From: JBGAHD01 sp044226395
GTDB lineage: Bacteria > Pseudomonadota > Gammaproteobacteria > Xanthomonadales > Ahniellaceae
Assembly (NCBI GenBank): GCA_044226395.1
Contig: JBGAHD010000001.1
Span: forward strand, 434,001-498,000
Direction of reading: 5' to 3'
Length of the DNA stretch: 64,000 bases
Shown: piece by piece, positions 47,001-55,698 of the stretch
How positions within the stretch are numbered: position 1 is the stretch's first letter
Layout: every line of letters starts with the position of its first letter
The notes under the pieces: generated by a model
Database searches by the model: none
What the model was told of the DNA's origin: nothing
Seen by the model: only the letters and a program-made list of their open reading frames with translations
Program-made: the position numbers and the translations under genes

Positions 47001-47163
47001 CGCGCTCCATGATCGTATCGACGCGCTCCACGATACCGACCGCGCCAGTCACCGGCACGCCGACCGTGGAACCTCCAGTAGCCGCATCCTGCGCGGAAAC
47101 GCTGGCGCACGCCAGCAAAGCGACAGCGATCCACGCGCCGCGCATGGTGGAGCGGAAAAACAT
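44074..47163 (-). CDS. Large exported protein with Ig-like/putative surface domains
   Basis: The 1029-residue protein has a signal peptide (GAWIAVALLACASVSAQ). The first half (about 100-520) looks like a beta-propeller-type domain with aromatic and Gly-rich segments. The second half holds IPT/Ig-like beta-sandwich repeats and a terminal He_PIG-like domain (PAGLSVSSSGLISGIP). The C-terminus is AVFANSFE. It is probably secreted or surface bound; function unknown. It is bounded downstream by a bidirectional terminator and a decayed copy of its last domain. Confidence 0.7.
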   Translation of the reverse strand: MFFRSTMRGAWIAVALLACASVSAQDAATGGSTVGVPVTGAVGIVERVDTIMERAQAYDARPNKVQRRNFEWENEWRRPAQNPESPLVASWPPGSESRSVGPSPLGAQIVTTPNFTGATLSDTGAFPPDTMGAVGPTQFIVAVNGRVRSFNKVTGAADGVINADTDAFFASVMTPPTSSNFSTDPRIRYDRLSGRWFVIAIDVPGGAGDQANRVMIAVSSGPTITATTDFTFFQFQMSTTVFADYPTLGIDANALYIGGNMFSFAGAFSGTHGAVVRKSSVLSTGPIVSTVFANLATGAGAGPFTPQGVDNYDPAATDGYFIGVDNATFGTLMVRRVTNPGGTPTISANISVTVPTTSFPQLAPHLGNTGGNNGRLDTLDDRLYAAHLRNGRLWTAHNIATNSSGVSGTNTRTSVRWYELQNLNTTPTLVQSGTVFDTATTNPQFYFIPSIMVSGQGHAALGFTMAGNTLAPNAGTIGRLATDATGTTQGPVVNYTNSTAAYNPPGDPGGTGGRRWGDYSYTSLDPCDDMTMWTIQEFADSTNSYGVRAVRLLAPSPTATCTATDVMQGQSNVAVAVTGTGFFQPSADVGACRIQLGASASGTGVTVTPTLNSATSISLSVSAAAGATLGPRTVTITNPDGQAANIVGCINVTAGGPTTTVSSLARVGAGAVCAGQNLSWQATFADAVTGGAPSNFQLVGGTGASISSVTGSGTTRTIATNVGTAAGSLRLDMINATGLSHTPTNLPFTGESVTINANPTAFTVTGGGAYCSGGSGVAVGLSGSQTGVNYQLLRNGSPVGAPVAGTGSALAFGNQTLAGAYTVTASNGTTSCGSTMTGSVDVSINPLPSVNSVTPPMICTLDTTNIALTSTPAGATFAYTASNTAGTVIGFAAGSANPIAQALAGSGDVTYAVTPTLNTCAGSASNIVQRVTNPRPIGLTLPTAFVGVAYNVQLTAPNALQAVQYALATGAMPAGLSVSSSGLISGIPSAVGTSNITISGTDPLIAGCSVTRAYTIDVVTEAVFANSFE

Positions 47164-47326
47164 GGTGACCCCCTAAGTTGGGCGAATGCGTGCCCGATCT
47201 GCCGCGATAGCTTGCCCGGGCGAGGAGCCGGTCGCAACTCGGAACGCGGGCGCCGCGAGGCAAAGCGCGTCAAACACTGCCAATCACGGATGTCGCCGCG
47301 CAAGCGCGCGCGGGGATCCGGGCGCG

Positions 47327-47935
47327 TTACCGGCGCGTGCGCTCTGGCGTCGAATCCATGAACCCGTGCTCGAGCCCATCGAGCGCCTCCAGACCAAGCT
47401 GCGCGAGGTCGGGCTTGCCGTCGTTGTCGTACCAGTACCGCATCGTCGCGCGGATCACGCCGATCGCGGCGCCGGCCATCAGGCGCGCGCGACGTTCGGC
47501 GGCTACACCGCGACCGAAATGGCGGCGAAACGTGGCGGTCATGGCGGTTTCCCAATCGCGGTCGATCTCGTGTTCGCGCGCCGCGAGTTCGGGCACGGAG
47601 TCGACCAAGCGTTGCTGCGCGAGCAGGGGATCGCGGTTGGCGGAGTACTCGTGCGCGAAGATCGTGCAGATCGTGCGCAAACCGTCGACGGGATTGGCGG
47701 CCTTGCCGGCGCCGTCGAGCAAGGCCATGAAGCGCTCGAGCCGTTCGGCGCGGTGCGGAAACGCGAGCGCTTCCTTGTTCTCGAAATAGCGAAAGAACGT
47801 GCGGCGGCTCACGCCCGCGTCGGCGCAGATCTCGTCGATGGTCGTCTGCGCGAAGCCATGACGATGGAAGCGACGGTTCGCCGCGGCGACCAAGGCCTGG
47901 CGCACGGCGGCCTTTTTTTCCTCGCGCAGTGGCAT
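47327..47935 (-). CDS. TetR-family repressor
   Basis: The 202-residue protein has an N-terminal HTH (TTIDEICADAGVSRRTFFRYF, residues 31-51) and an all-helical C-terminal ligand domain. TetR proteins commonly repress a divergent operon. Here the pfa operon begins 46 bases from its start codon, with an intervening direct-repeat site, so it is the likely regulator of pfaDAC. The ligand may be a fatty acyl derivative; that is inference. Confidence 0.88.
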   Translation of the reverse strand: MPLREEKKAAVRQALVAAANRRFHRHGFAQTTIDEICADAGVSRRTFFRYFENKEALAFPHRAERLERFMALLDGAGKAANPVDGLRTICTIFAHEYSANRDPLLAQQRLVDSVPELAAREHEIDRDWETAMTATFRRHFGRGVAAERRARLMAGAAIGVIRATMRYWYDNDGKPDLAQLGLEALDGLEHGFMDSTPERTRR

Positions 47936-47970
47936 TTCCGCTCCATCAGGGCTATAACGACGTTCCTAAA

Positions 47971-47995
47971 AGTGCCACTGAGTGCCAATTTTGGC
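47971..47995. promoter_or_regulatory. Putative TetR operator upstream of pfaD
   Basis: AGTGCCA repeats at 47971-47977 and 47981-47987, one helical turn apart. GCCAATTTTGGC (47984-47995) is an inverted repeat with 5-bp arms. The site overlaps the proposed pfaD start and lies 35 bases from the tetR start. Confidence 0.5.
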
Positions 47996-49613
47996 TAGTG
48001 TCCCCGCGATCGTTCCTCCCGCGCCCGCGCATTGGCGTGGCGCCGCGCCCGCCTTCACACCCGCCGAACTGGCGCGCGCCTGCGCGCAGCCGCGTCGTGG
48101 CGCGGTGGTCATTCGCGACGATGCCGACGGTCGCCTAGGCCTGGGGCTCGATGGCGATTTGGTGGCCGAGGGCCAAGGCCAGTCCTGGCCCGTGCTCGGC
48201 ATGTTGCCGCCGCTGTATCCCGAATGGTTGGGCGATCGCACGTTTCAGGAAACGCACGGCACGCGCTTTCCTTATGTCGCCGGCGCGATGGCGAATGGCA
48301 TCGCCACGACGCGTCTCGTGATCGAAATGGCGCGCGTCGGCGGCATCGGCATGTTCGGCGCCGCGGGGCTGTCACTCGCGCGTGTCGAAGCGGCGATTGA
48401 CGAACTGGCGCGCGAACTCGATCCGCGCGGATTGCCCTGGGGCGTCAATCTCATTCATAGCCCGAGCGAGCCCGCGATCGAAGACGCGGTCGCCGACTTG
48501 CTGATTCGCCGCGGTGTGCGCTGCGTCGAAGCCTCGGCCTTCATGGGCCTGACGCCGGCGATCGTGCGTTACGCGGCGAGCGGCTTGAGCGTCAACCGCG
48601 CGGGCGTGATCGAACGTGGTCATCGCGTGCTGGCGAAAATTTCGCGCGAGGAAGTGGCGCAGCAGTTTCTCGCGCCCATGCCAGTCGCGATCCTCGACGC
48701 CTTGGTCGCGCGCAATGAACTGACGCGCGCCGAAGCCGACCTCGCCGCGCGCGTGCCGCTCGCCGAGGACATCACCTGCGAAGCCGATTCCGGCGGTCAC
48801 ACCGACAACCGTCCTCTGGTCGCGCTGCTGCCCACGATTTTGGCACTGCGCGATCGCGTCGTGGCGCGCGAGCGATATGCGCGCCCGATTCGCGTTGGCG
48901 CCGCGGGCGGTTTGGGCACGCCCGGCGCGCTCGCTTCGGCTTTCGCGCTCGGCGCGGCCTATGTGCAAACCGGTTCGGTGAACCAGGCCTGCGTGGAATC
49001 GGGCCTCGGCGCCGGCGCGCGCGCGATGTTGGCGCAAGCCTCGATGGCCGATGTGATCATGGCGCCGGCGGCTGACATGTTCGAGATGGGCGTTGACGTG
49101 CAAGTCCTGCGTCGCGGCACGATGTTCGCGATCCGCGCTCGCAAGCTCTACGAGATCTATCGCGCCTATCCCTCGCTCGAGGCGATCCCCGCCGTCGAGC
49201 GCGCGAAGATCGAAAAGGACATGCTGCGCGCGAGTTTCGACGACGCCTGGGCCTCGACGCGCGCGTTCTGGGCCGCGCGCGATGCCTCGCAAGTCGCGCG
49301 CGCCGAGGCCGATCCCAAGCACCGCATGGCCTTGGTGTTCCGCTCGTATCTGGGCCTGTCGAGCCGTTGGGCGATCGATGGCGTCAGCGAGCGACTGACC
49401 GACTATCAAATCTGGTGCGGGCCCGCGATGGGCGCGTTCAACACCTGGGTTGCCGGCAGTTTTCTTGAAGCACCCGCGCAACGCACCGTGGCGCAAGTCG
49501 CGCTCAATCTGCTCGAAGGCGCGGCGGTGATCACGCGCGCGCAGCAACTGCGCACGTTTGGTTTGCCCATTCCGTCGTCCGCGTTTGATTTCCGCCCGAG
49601 GCCCTTGGCATGA
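47982..49613 (+). CDS. pfaD: PfaD-type enoyl reductase
   Basis: The protein of about 543 residues is a flavin-dependent nitronate-monooxygenase-like TIM barrel (FPYVAGAMANGIA and GGIGMFGAAGLS). ADSGGHTDNRPL and GGLGTPGALASAFALGAAYV are PfaD hallmarks. It reduces enoyl intermediates during polyunsaturated-fatty-acid-type chain assembly. The start is GTG at 47982 in the absence of a good ATG. Its stop overlaps the pfaA ATG by four bases. First gene of the operon. Confidence 0.9.
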   Translation: MPILASVPAIVPPAPAHWRGAAPAFTPAELARACAQPRRGAVVIRDDADGRLGLGLDGDLVAEGQGQSWPVLGMLPPLYPEWLGDRTFQETHGTRFPYVAGAMANGIATTRLVIEMARVGGIGMFGAAGLSLARVEAAIDELARELDPRGLPWGVNLIHSPSEPAIEDAVADLLIRRGVRCVEASAFMGLTPAIVRYAASGLSVNRAGVIERGHRVLAKISREEVAQQFLAPMPVAILDALVARNELTRAEADLAARVPLAEDITCEADSGGHTDNRPLVALLPTILALRDRVVARERYARPIRVGAAGGLGTPGALASAFALGAAYVQTGSVNQACVESGLGAGARAMLAQASMADVIMAPAADMFEMGVDVQVLRRGTMFAIRARKLYEIYRAYPSLEAIPAVERAKIEKDMLRASFDDAWASTRAFWAARDASQVARAEADPKHRMALVFRSYLGLSSRWAIDGVSERLTDYQIWCGPAMGAFNTWVAGSFLEAPAQRTVAQVALNLLEGAAVITRAQQLRTFGLPIPSSAFDFRPRPLA

Positions 49614-52600
49614 GTTCGTCCCAGCGTCCACCGATCGCCATCGTTGGCGTCAGCGCGATCTTTCCCGGTTCGCACGATGCCAATGGCTTCTGGCGCGACA
49701 TCCTCGCCGGCAAGGATCTGTTGACCGATGTGCCGGCCACGCACTGGCGCATCGACGACTACTACGATGCCGACCCGTCCGCGCCCGACAAGACGTATGC
49801 ACGACGTGGTGGCTTTCTCACGCCGATGGATTTCGATGCCCTGGGCTGGGGCGTGCCGCCGTCGACGATTCCCGCGACCGACACTTCGCAATTGCTCGCG
49901 CTGATCGCGGCGCGCGCCGTGCTCGAAGACGCGGCGCGTGAGCAGTTCGAGACGATGGATCGCTCGCGCATCTCGGTCATTCTTGGCGTGACGAGTGCGC
50001 AGGAACTGCTGTTCTCGCTGGTTTCGCGTTTGCAACGCCCGGTCTGGCAAAAAGCGCTGCGCGAAACGGGCTTGCCCGAAGACGAAGTGCAGGCCGCTTG
50101 CGAGCGCATCGCCGCGCACTACGTGCCGTGGCAGGAAGCCTCGTTTCCCGGCTTGCTCGGCAATGTGGTCGCCGGACGCATCGCCAATCGCTTGGGTTTG
50201 GGCGGCACTAACTGCGTCACCGACGCGGCGTGCGCGTCGAGCTTCTCGGCGATCCAGATGGCGGTCAATGAATTGCAGATGGGCGATTCCGACCTCGTCA
50301 TCAGCGGCGGCGTCGATACGCTCAACGACATCTTCATGTACATGTGTTTTTCCAAGACGCCGGCCTTGTCGCCCAGCGGTGATTGCCGACCGTTCTCGGA
50401 TCAAGCCGACGGCACCATGCTGGGCGAAGGTCTGGGCATGGTCGCCTTGAAGCGACTGGCCGATGCCGAACGCGATGGCGACCGCATCTATGCGTTGCTG
50501 CGCGGCGTGGGCACTTCGTCGGATGGTCGCGCGAAGTCGGTGTACGCGCCGGTGTCGGCGGGGCAGGCGATGGCCTTGCGTCGCGCGTACGCGCAAGCGG
50601 GCTTTGGTCCCGAGACCGTCGAGTTGGTCGAGGCGCACGGTACTGGCACAAAAGCCGGCGACGTCGCCGAGTTCGAAGGCCTGCGCAGCGTCTTCGCCGA
50701 AGCCGACGCCACGCGCACGCAATGGTGCGCGCTGGGGTCGGTGAAAAGTCAGATCGGCCATACCAAGGCCGCCGCGGGCGCGGCGGGTTTGTTCAAGGCG
50801 GTGATGGCGCTGCATCACAAGGTGCTTCCGCCGACGATCAAGGCGGACGTCGCCAATCCCGCGCTCTCGCTGACGCGCAGTCCGTTCTATCTCAACACGC
50901 GGGCGCGCCCGTGGATCCGCGATGCCGCGCATCCCCGTCGCGCCTCGGTGAGCGCGTTTGGGTTTGGCGGTTCGAACTTCCATCTGGCGCTGGAGGAATA
51001 CGTGGGCTCGGCGCCGCGCGCGGAGCGTTTGGCGACGCAGTCGCATGAATTGATCGCCTTGAGCGCGTCGAATGCCGAGGAGATGCTTGAGCAGATCGCG
51101 CAATTGCGGCGATCGTGCGCGGACCAACGTCCCTTGTCCGCGATTGCGCGCGCCTCGCGTGAAAGCTTCGATCACACGGCCGCGTTGCGTCTGGCTGTCG
51201 TGGCATTGAGCACGACCGAACTCGAGGCGCGACTCGATCTCGCGCACAAGAAGATCATCGCCGAACCCGCCCAGGCCTTTCAGTTGCCCGACGGCACGAG
51301 CTTCGGCGTCGGCGCGCCCGATGGCGCGCTGGCGTTGTTGTTTCCGGGGCAGGGCAGTCAGTACGCGGGCATGACGGCAGCCGTCGCGATGCAGTTCGAC
51401 GCGGCGCGCGCGGTGTGGGATCGCGCGGCCGATCAGAACATTCACACCGTGGTGTTCGGCGATGCCGGCGACGCGCTCACGCGCACGGAGAACGCGCAGC
51501 CCGCGCTGGGCCTGACCTCGATGGCGCTGCTCGATGTCTTGCGCGAACTCGGCGTCGAAGGCGCCATGGCCGCCGGCCACAGTTTCGGCGAGATCGTCGC
51601 GCTGCACGCGGCGGGCGTGATCACGGCGGCCGATACGCTGCGCATCGCGCGCCGTCGCGGCGAATTGATGCGCGATGCCGCCGCGAGCGGCAGCGGCGCG
51701 ATGAGTGCGCTGGCGTGTTCAATCGAGCGCGCGCGCGAGTTGATTGGCCCGTCGCTCGCCATCTCCAATCACAACGCGCCCGAGCAGGTCGTGGTGTCGG
51801 GACCGCTCGAGGCCATCGACGCGCTGGAAGCAAAAGGCGTGGCGGCCAAGCGCTTGCCGGTTTCGGCCGCGTTTCATTCGCCGCAAGTCGCGCCTGCGTG
51901 CGCGCCGTTCGGCGAGTTCCTGGCCACGATCAACTTCGCCGCGCCCCGCATGCCGGTCTACGCCAACGCGCACGCGGCGCCGTATCCCGGCAACGTGGGC
52001 ACCGTGCTGGCGCAACAGATCGCGCAGCCCGTGCGCTTCGTCGAGACGATCGAGGCGATGTACGCCGCGGGCGCGCGTTGCTTCGTCGAAGTCGGCCCGG
52101 GCACGGTGTTGAAGGGTCTCGTCGGCGCGATCCTCGGCACGCGCGCGCATCGCGCGATCGCGCTCGATCGCAAGGGCAAGACCGATCTCGAGCCGCTGCT
52201 CGTCGGGCTCGCGCAACTCGTTGCCGCGGGGCATGTGCCCAAGATCTCGGCCTTGTTCGCCGACGTGCGCGTGCCGTCGGCGCCGGTCAAGCACAAACAC
52301 GGCATCGCCATCAGCGGCACCAATGTCGGCAAACCTTATCCCCCGGCGGACGCCTCGCGTCTGCCTGCTCCCAATCCGCCGCGCGCGCAGCCCGCGCCGG
52401 TGGTCGAGGTACGTCCAGTGAATGATGAATCGCCCGTGTCGCCGGCCTGGCTGGCCGCCTTTCAACAAGCGCAGCAGCAGACCGCCGAGGCGCACGCCGC
52501 GTATCAGCGCGCATTGAGCGACAGTCATACGCAGTATCTCAAGTTGGCGGAGAGTGCGATTCAAGGACTGACTGCGTTGTTGGGCGTGGCGCCGAACGCT

Positions 52601-55600
52601 GTGGGCGCGTCTTCGAGTGTTGTTGCGCAAGCACCGGTCGTTGCTTCATCCGTGATGCCGAGCGCGCCGATCGCGATGCCTATCGCAACGTCGACGCCCG
52701 TGCCCGTCGCGACGGTGTCGCCGGCCCCGGTGGCGAAGCCGGCGCCCGCGCCAGTAGCGCCTTCGACTCACGCCGTTGCCGCATCGACAGCCGTCGCTCC
52801 CACCGCCGCAGTACTTGCGCCGGCGCCGAGCAAGGACATGGCCGCATTGCTACTCGCCGTCGTCGCCGACAAAACCGGCTATCCCGCCGAGATGATCAAC
52901 CTCGACATGGATCTCGAAGCCGATCTCGGCGTCGACTCGATCAAGCGCGTCGAGATTCTGGCCGCCGTGCACGCGCAAGGCGCGGTCGTCGCGTCGGTCG
53001 ATCGGGCAAAGATGGGCGGCATGCATACGCTGCGGCAGATCGCCGAGTATCTGCAAGGCGGTGCCATCATCGCCGCGCCCACGACTTCGCCAGTCGCCAC
53101 GCAGCCAGTCGCGCCAACGAGCGCGCCAAGTGCCGCGCCTGTCGCCACACCGACCGCTGCCAGCGGCGACATCGCCGCGATCCTGCTGCAAGTCGTCGCC
53201 GACAAGACCGGCTATCCGGTCGAGATGCTCGATCTCGCGATGGATATCGAAGCCGATCTCGGCATCGATTCGATCAAGCGCGTGGAGATTCTCGCCGCGA
53301 TGGCCGAGCGTGTTCCTGGCCTCGCGAACGATCGTGCGCGTCCGTCGACGCTGCATACGCTTGCCGACATCGTGGCTTATCTCGGTGCCTCGCCGGCACC
53401 AGCGGTAGCGCCGAGTGTCGAAGCACCACCGACCAAACCGACGCGTCGCGCCGAACTCGGCCGCTTCGTGCTGGAACTCATGCCCGCGCCCGCGGCGGGT
53501 TTCGCCACGCCCGGGCTGTTCGACGCCGAACCGGTTTTCGTCTGCGGTGGCGAGGGCATGAACGCCGCGCTCGCGAAGACGCTACGTGCTGCCGGTGTCG
53601 ACGCCAAGCCCGTCGACACCTTGCCCGAAGGCGCGAAACGCTGCATCTATCTGGGCGGTCTGCGCAAGGTCAATGACGACGCGCAAGCCATGGCCATCAA
53701 TCGCGAAGCCTTCGTCGTGGCGCAACGCCTGGCCCAAGTCGACGAGCCTTTGTTCATCACGGTGCAAGACACCGGCGGCCACTTCGGCCTGCGAGATGCC
53801 GACGCGCGTCGCGCCTGGCTCGCGGGCATGCCGGCCCTGGTCAAGACCGCCGCGCTCGAATGGCCGCGCGCAATCTTGAAGTCGATCGATGTCGAACGCG
53901 GCACGCGCGATGACGCGGCACTTGCCGAAGCGATCGCCAGCGAACTGCTTAACGGCGGCGGCGAGATCGAAGTCGCCTTACCCGCAAGCGACGGCCGCTT
54001 CACCTTGACGAGCGTCGCACGCGAAGTGCGGCCCTCGGTCGCGGCGATCGATGGCGGCGATGTCGTAGTCGTCTCGGGCGGCGCGCGCGGCGTCACCGCG
54101 GCGTGCCTGATCGAGTGGGCCAAGCAATGCAAAGCCAAGTTCGTGCTGCTCGGCCGCACGCCACTGCGCGGTGAGCCCGCCGACTGCGTCGGCATCACGG
54201 ACGAGACGCAGTTGAAGCGTGTGGTGCTCGCGCGTGGCATAGCACTCACGCCGAACGAGCTGTCGAAGGAAGTCGATCGCATCCTCGGCGCGCGCGAGAT
54301 CCGCGCAACGCTGACCGCGATCCAATCGCACGGCGCGCAGGCGCGTTACGAATCCGTCGCGGTCGACGATGCCGGCGCGCTCGCATCCACACTCGATCAC
54401 GTGCGCAAGGACTGGGGCCCCATCGCGGGCGTGGTACATGCCGCGGGCGTGCTCGCCGATCGCCGCATCGCCGACAAGACTCTCGCGCAATTCGATCTCG
54501 TGTTCGGCACCAAGGTCGGCGGACTGCATGCCTTGCTGGCCGCGACCGCGAGCGATCCCTTGAAGTTGCTCTGCGTGTTCTCGTCGGTGTCGGCGCGCTG
54601 CGGCAACACCGGCCAAAGCGACTACGCCATGGCCAACGAAGTCATCGCCAAGGTCGCCGCCGCGCAAACACGCGTGCGGCCTGGTCTGCGCGCGAAGTCG
54701 CTGGGCTGGGGCCCGTGGGAGGGCGGCATGGTGTCGCCCGCGCTCAAGACGCGCTTCGCCGAGCTTGGCGTGCCCATGATCCCGCTCGACATCGGCGCCC
54801 GCATGTTCGCCGACGAAATGCGTAACGCGCGCGTCGGTGACATCGAACTCGTGCTCGGCGGCGAACCGCGCGGTGAAGCCTTGTTGATGGACGGCACGCA
54901 AGCGCGCGTGCAGCGCGTCGAGATCGTGGTCTCGCGCGCCAGCCATTCCTATCTCGAAGGCCACGCCGTGAAAGGCACGCCCGTGGTACCCGTCGTCCTG
55001 GTGGCCGAATGGATGGCGCGCGCGGCGCGCGCGTTCCGTCCGGGCCTGGTGCTGGCGAGCCTGCACGACATCAAAGTGCTCAAGGGCATTCGCCTCGGCG
55101 GCTTCGACAATGGCGGCGATCGTTGCCGCATCGAAGCCACGCCGCTGCCCAGCGATCGCGGCGCGCAACTGATGATGACCGTGCGCGACGCGCGCGGCGT
55201 GCTCAACTACAGCGCGCGCGCCGAACTGTTGCCCGAGTCGCCCAAGGCCAAGCGCGAATCGCCTGGCCTCGCGCTCGATCAATGGAGCGGCGAACGCATC
55301 TATCCCGAGCTGTTGTTCCATCGCAAGCAATTCGAGTTGATCGACGAAGTGCATGGCATCTCCGACGCGGGCATCGGCGCCACCGTGCGCGGCGTCGATG
55401 CCGCGGGCTGGGACGATCAAGGTTGGGCACTCGATGTCGCCGCCCTCGACGGTGGCTTGCAAGTCGCCGCGTTGCACGGTCGACGCCTGCTCGGCGGGCA
55501 GACGCTGCCCACCGCGATCGCGGAGCTGCGCCACTTCGGCGCTGAACCCATCAGCGGCCCGATCACCGCCACGGCGTATCTGCGCAAGGTCGGCAGCAGC

Positions 55601-55696
55601 GACACCACGACCGACATCGTGCTCACCGACAAGAGCGGCAAACGCTACGCCGAAATGATCGGCGTGCAAAACCACGCCCTGCCCAACGGGGCCTGA
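49610..55696 (+). CDS. pfaA: PfaA-type synthase: KS-AT-ACP-ACP-KR-DH
   Basis: The 2028-residue megasynthase has an N-terminal ketosynthase with active Cys208 (DAACASS) and EAHGTGT and GHTKAAAG histidines. An acyltransferase follows with GHSFGE near residue 658, then two tandem acyl-carrier domains with LGVDSIKRVE (near 1108) and LGIDSIKRVE (near 1218). A ketoreductase (SGGARG near 1488, catalytic Tyr in SDYAMAN near 1670) and a C-terminal PKS-type dehydratase end it. The dehydratase has HAVKGTPVVP from His1785 and a DxxxQ pair at Asp1947. The order is that of PfaA, but with only two ACPs where marine PfaA has five or more. It elongates acyl chains iteratively from malonyl units. It is coupled to pfaD by ATGA overlap. 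Confidence 0.93.
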   Translation: MSSSQRPPIAIVGVSAIFPGSHDANGFWRDILAGKDLLTDVPATHWRIDDYYDADPSAPDKTYARRGGFLTPMDFDALGWGVPPSTIPATDTSQLLALIAARAVLEDAAREQFETMDRSRISVILGVTSAQELLFSLVSRLQRPVWQKALRETGLPEDEVQAACERIAAHYVPWQEASFPGLLGNVVAGRIANRLGLGGTNCVTDAACASSFSAIQMAVNELQMGDSDLVISGGVDTLNDIFMYMCFSKTPALSPSGDCRPFSDQADGTMLGEGLGMVALKRLADAERDGDRIYALLRGVGTSSDGRAKSVYAPVSAGQAMALRRAYAQAGFGPETVELVEAHGTGTKAGDVAEFEGLRSVFAEADATRTQWCALGSVKSQIGHTKAAAGAAGLFKAVMALHHKVLPPTIKADVANPALSLTRSPFYLNTRARPWIRDAAHPRRASVSAFGFGGSNFHLALEEYVGSAPRAERLATQSHELIALSASNAEEMLEQIAQLRRSCADQRPLSAIARASRESFDHTAALRLAVVALSTTELEARLDLAHKKIIAEPAQAFQLPDGTSFGVGAPDGALALLFPGQGSQYAGMTAAVAMQFDAARAVWDRAADQNIHTVVFGDAGDALTRTENAQPALGLTSMALLDVLRELGVEGAMAAGHSFGEIVALHAAGVITAADTLRIARRRGELMRDAAASGSGAMSALACSIERARELIGPSLAISNHNAPEQVVVSGPLEAIDALEAKGVAAKRLPVSAAFHSPQVAPACAPFGEFLATINFAAPRMPVYANAHAAPYPGNVGTVLAQQIAQPVRFVETIEAMYAAGARCFVEVGPGTVLKGLVGAILGTRAHRAIALDRKGKTDLEPLLVGLAQLVAAGHVPKISALFADVRVPSAPVKHKHGIAISGTNVGKPYPPADASRLPAPNPPRAQPAPVVEVRPVNDESPVSPAWLAAFQQAQQQTAEAHAAYQRALSDSHTQYLKLAESAIQGLTALLGVAPNAVGASSSVVAQAPVVASSVMPSAPIAMPIATSTPVPVATVSPAPVAKPAPAPVAPSTHAVAASTAVAPTAAVLAPAPSKDMAALLLAVVADKTGYPAEMINLDMDLEADLGVDSIKRVEILAAVHAQGAVVASVDRAKMGGMHTLRQIAEYLQGGAIIAAPTTSPVATQPVAPTSAPSAAPVATPTAASGDIAAILLQVVADKTGYPVEMLDLAMDIEADLGIDSIKRVEILAAMAERVPGLANDRARPSTLHTLADIVAYLGASPAPAVAPSVEAPPTKPTRRAELGRFVLELMPAPAAGFATPGLFDAEPVFVCGGEGMNAALAKTLRAAGVDAKPVDTLPEGAKRCIYLGGLRKVNDDAQAMAINREAFVVAQRLAQVDEPLFITVQDTGGHFGLRDADARRAWLAGMPALVKTAALEWPRAILKSIDVERGTRDDAALAEAIASELLNGGGEIEVALPASDGRFTLTSVAREVRPSVAAIDGGDVVVVSGGARGVTAACLIEWAKQCKAKFVLLGRTPLRGEPADCVGITDETQLKRVVLARGIALTPNELSKEVDRILGAREIRATLTAIQSHGAQARYESVAVDDAGALASTLDHVRKDWGPIAGVVHAAGVLADRRIADKTLAQFDLVFGTKVGGLHALLAATASDPLKLLCVFSSVSARCGNTGQSDYAMANEVIAKVAAAQTRVRPGLRAKSLGWGPWEGGMVSPALKTRFAELGVPMIPLDIGARMFADEMRNARVGDIELVLGGEPRGEALLMDGTQARVQRVEIVVSRASHSYLEGHAVKGTPVVPVVLVAEWMARAARAFRPGLVLASLHDIKVLKGIRLGGFDNGGDRCRIEATPLPSDRGAQLMMTVRDARGVLNYSARAELLPESPKAKRESPGLALDQWSGERIYPELLFHRKQFELIDEVHGISDAGIGATVRGVDAAGWDDQGWALDVAALDGGLQVAALHGRRLLGGQTLPTAIAELRHFGAEPISGPITATAYLRKVGSSDTTTDIVLTDKSGKRYAEMIGVQNHALPNGA

Positions 55697-55698
55697 GC

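Noticed and set aside
49406..51607. 733-residue minus-strand frame
   Set aside because: It is the antisense of pfaD and pfaA, with no domain or start signals.
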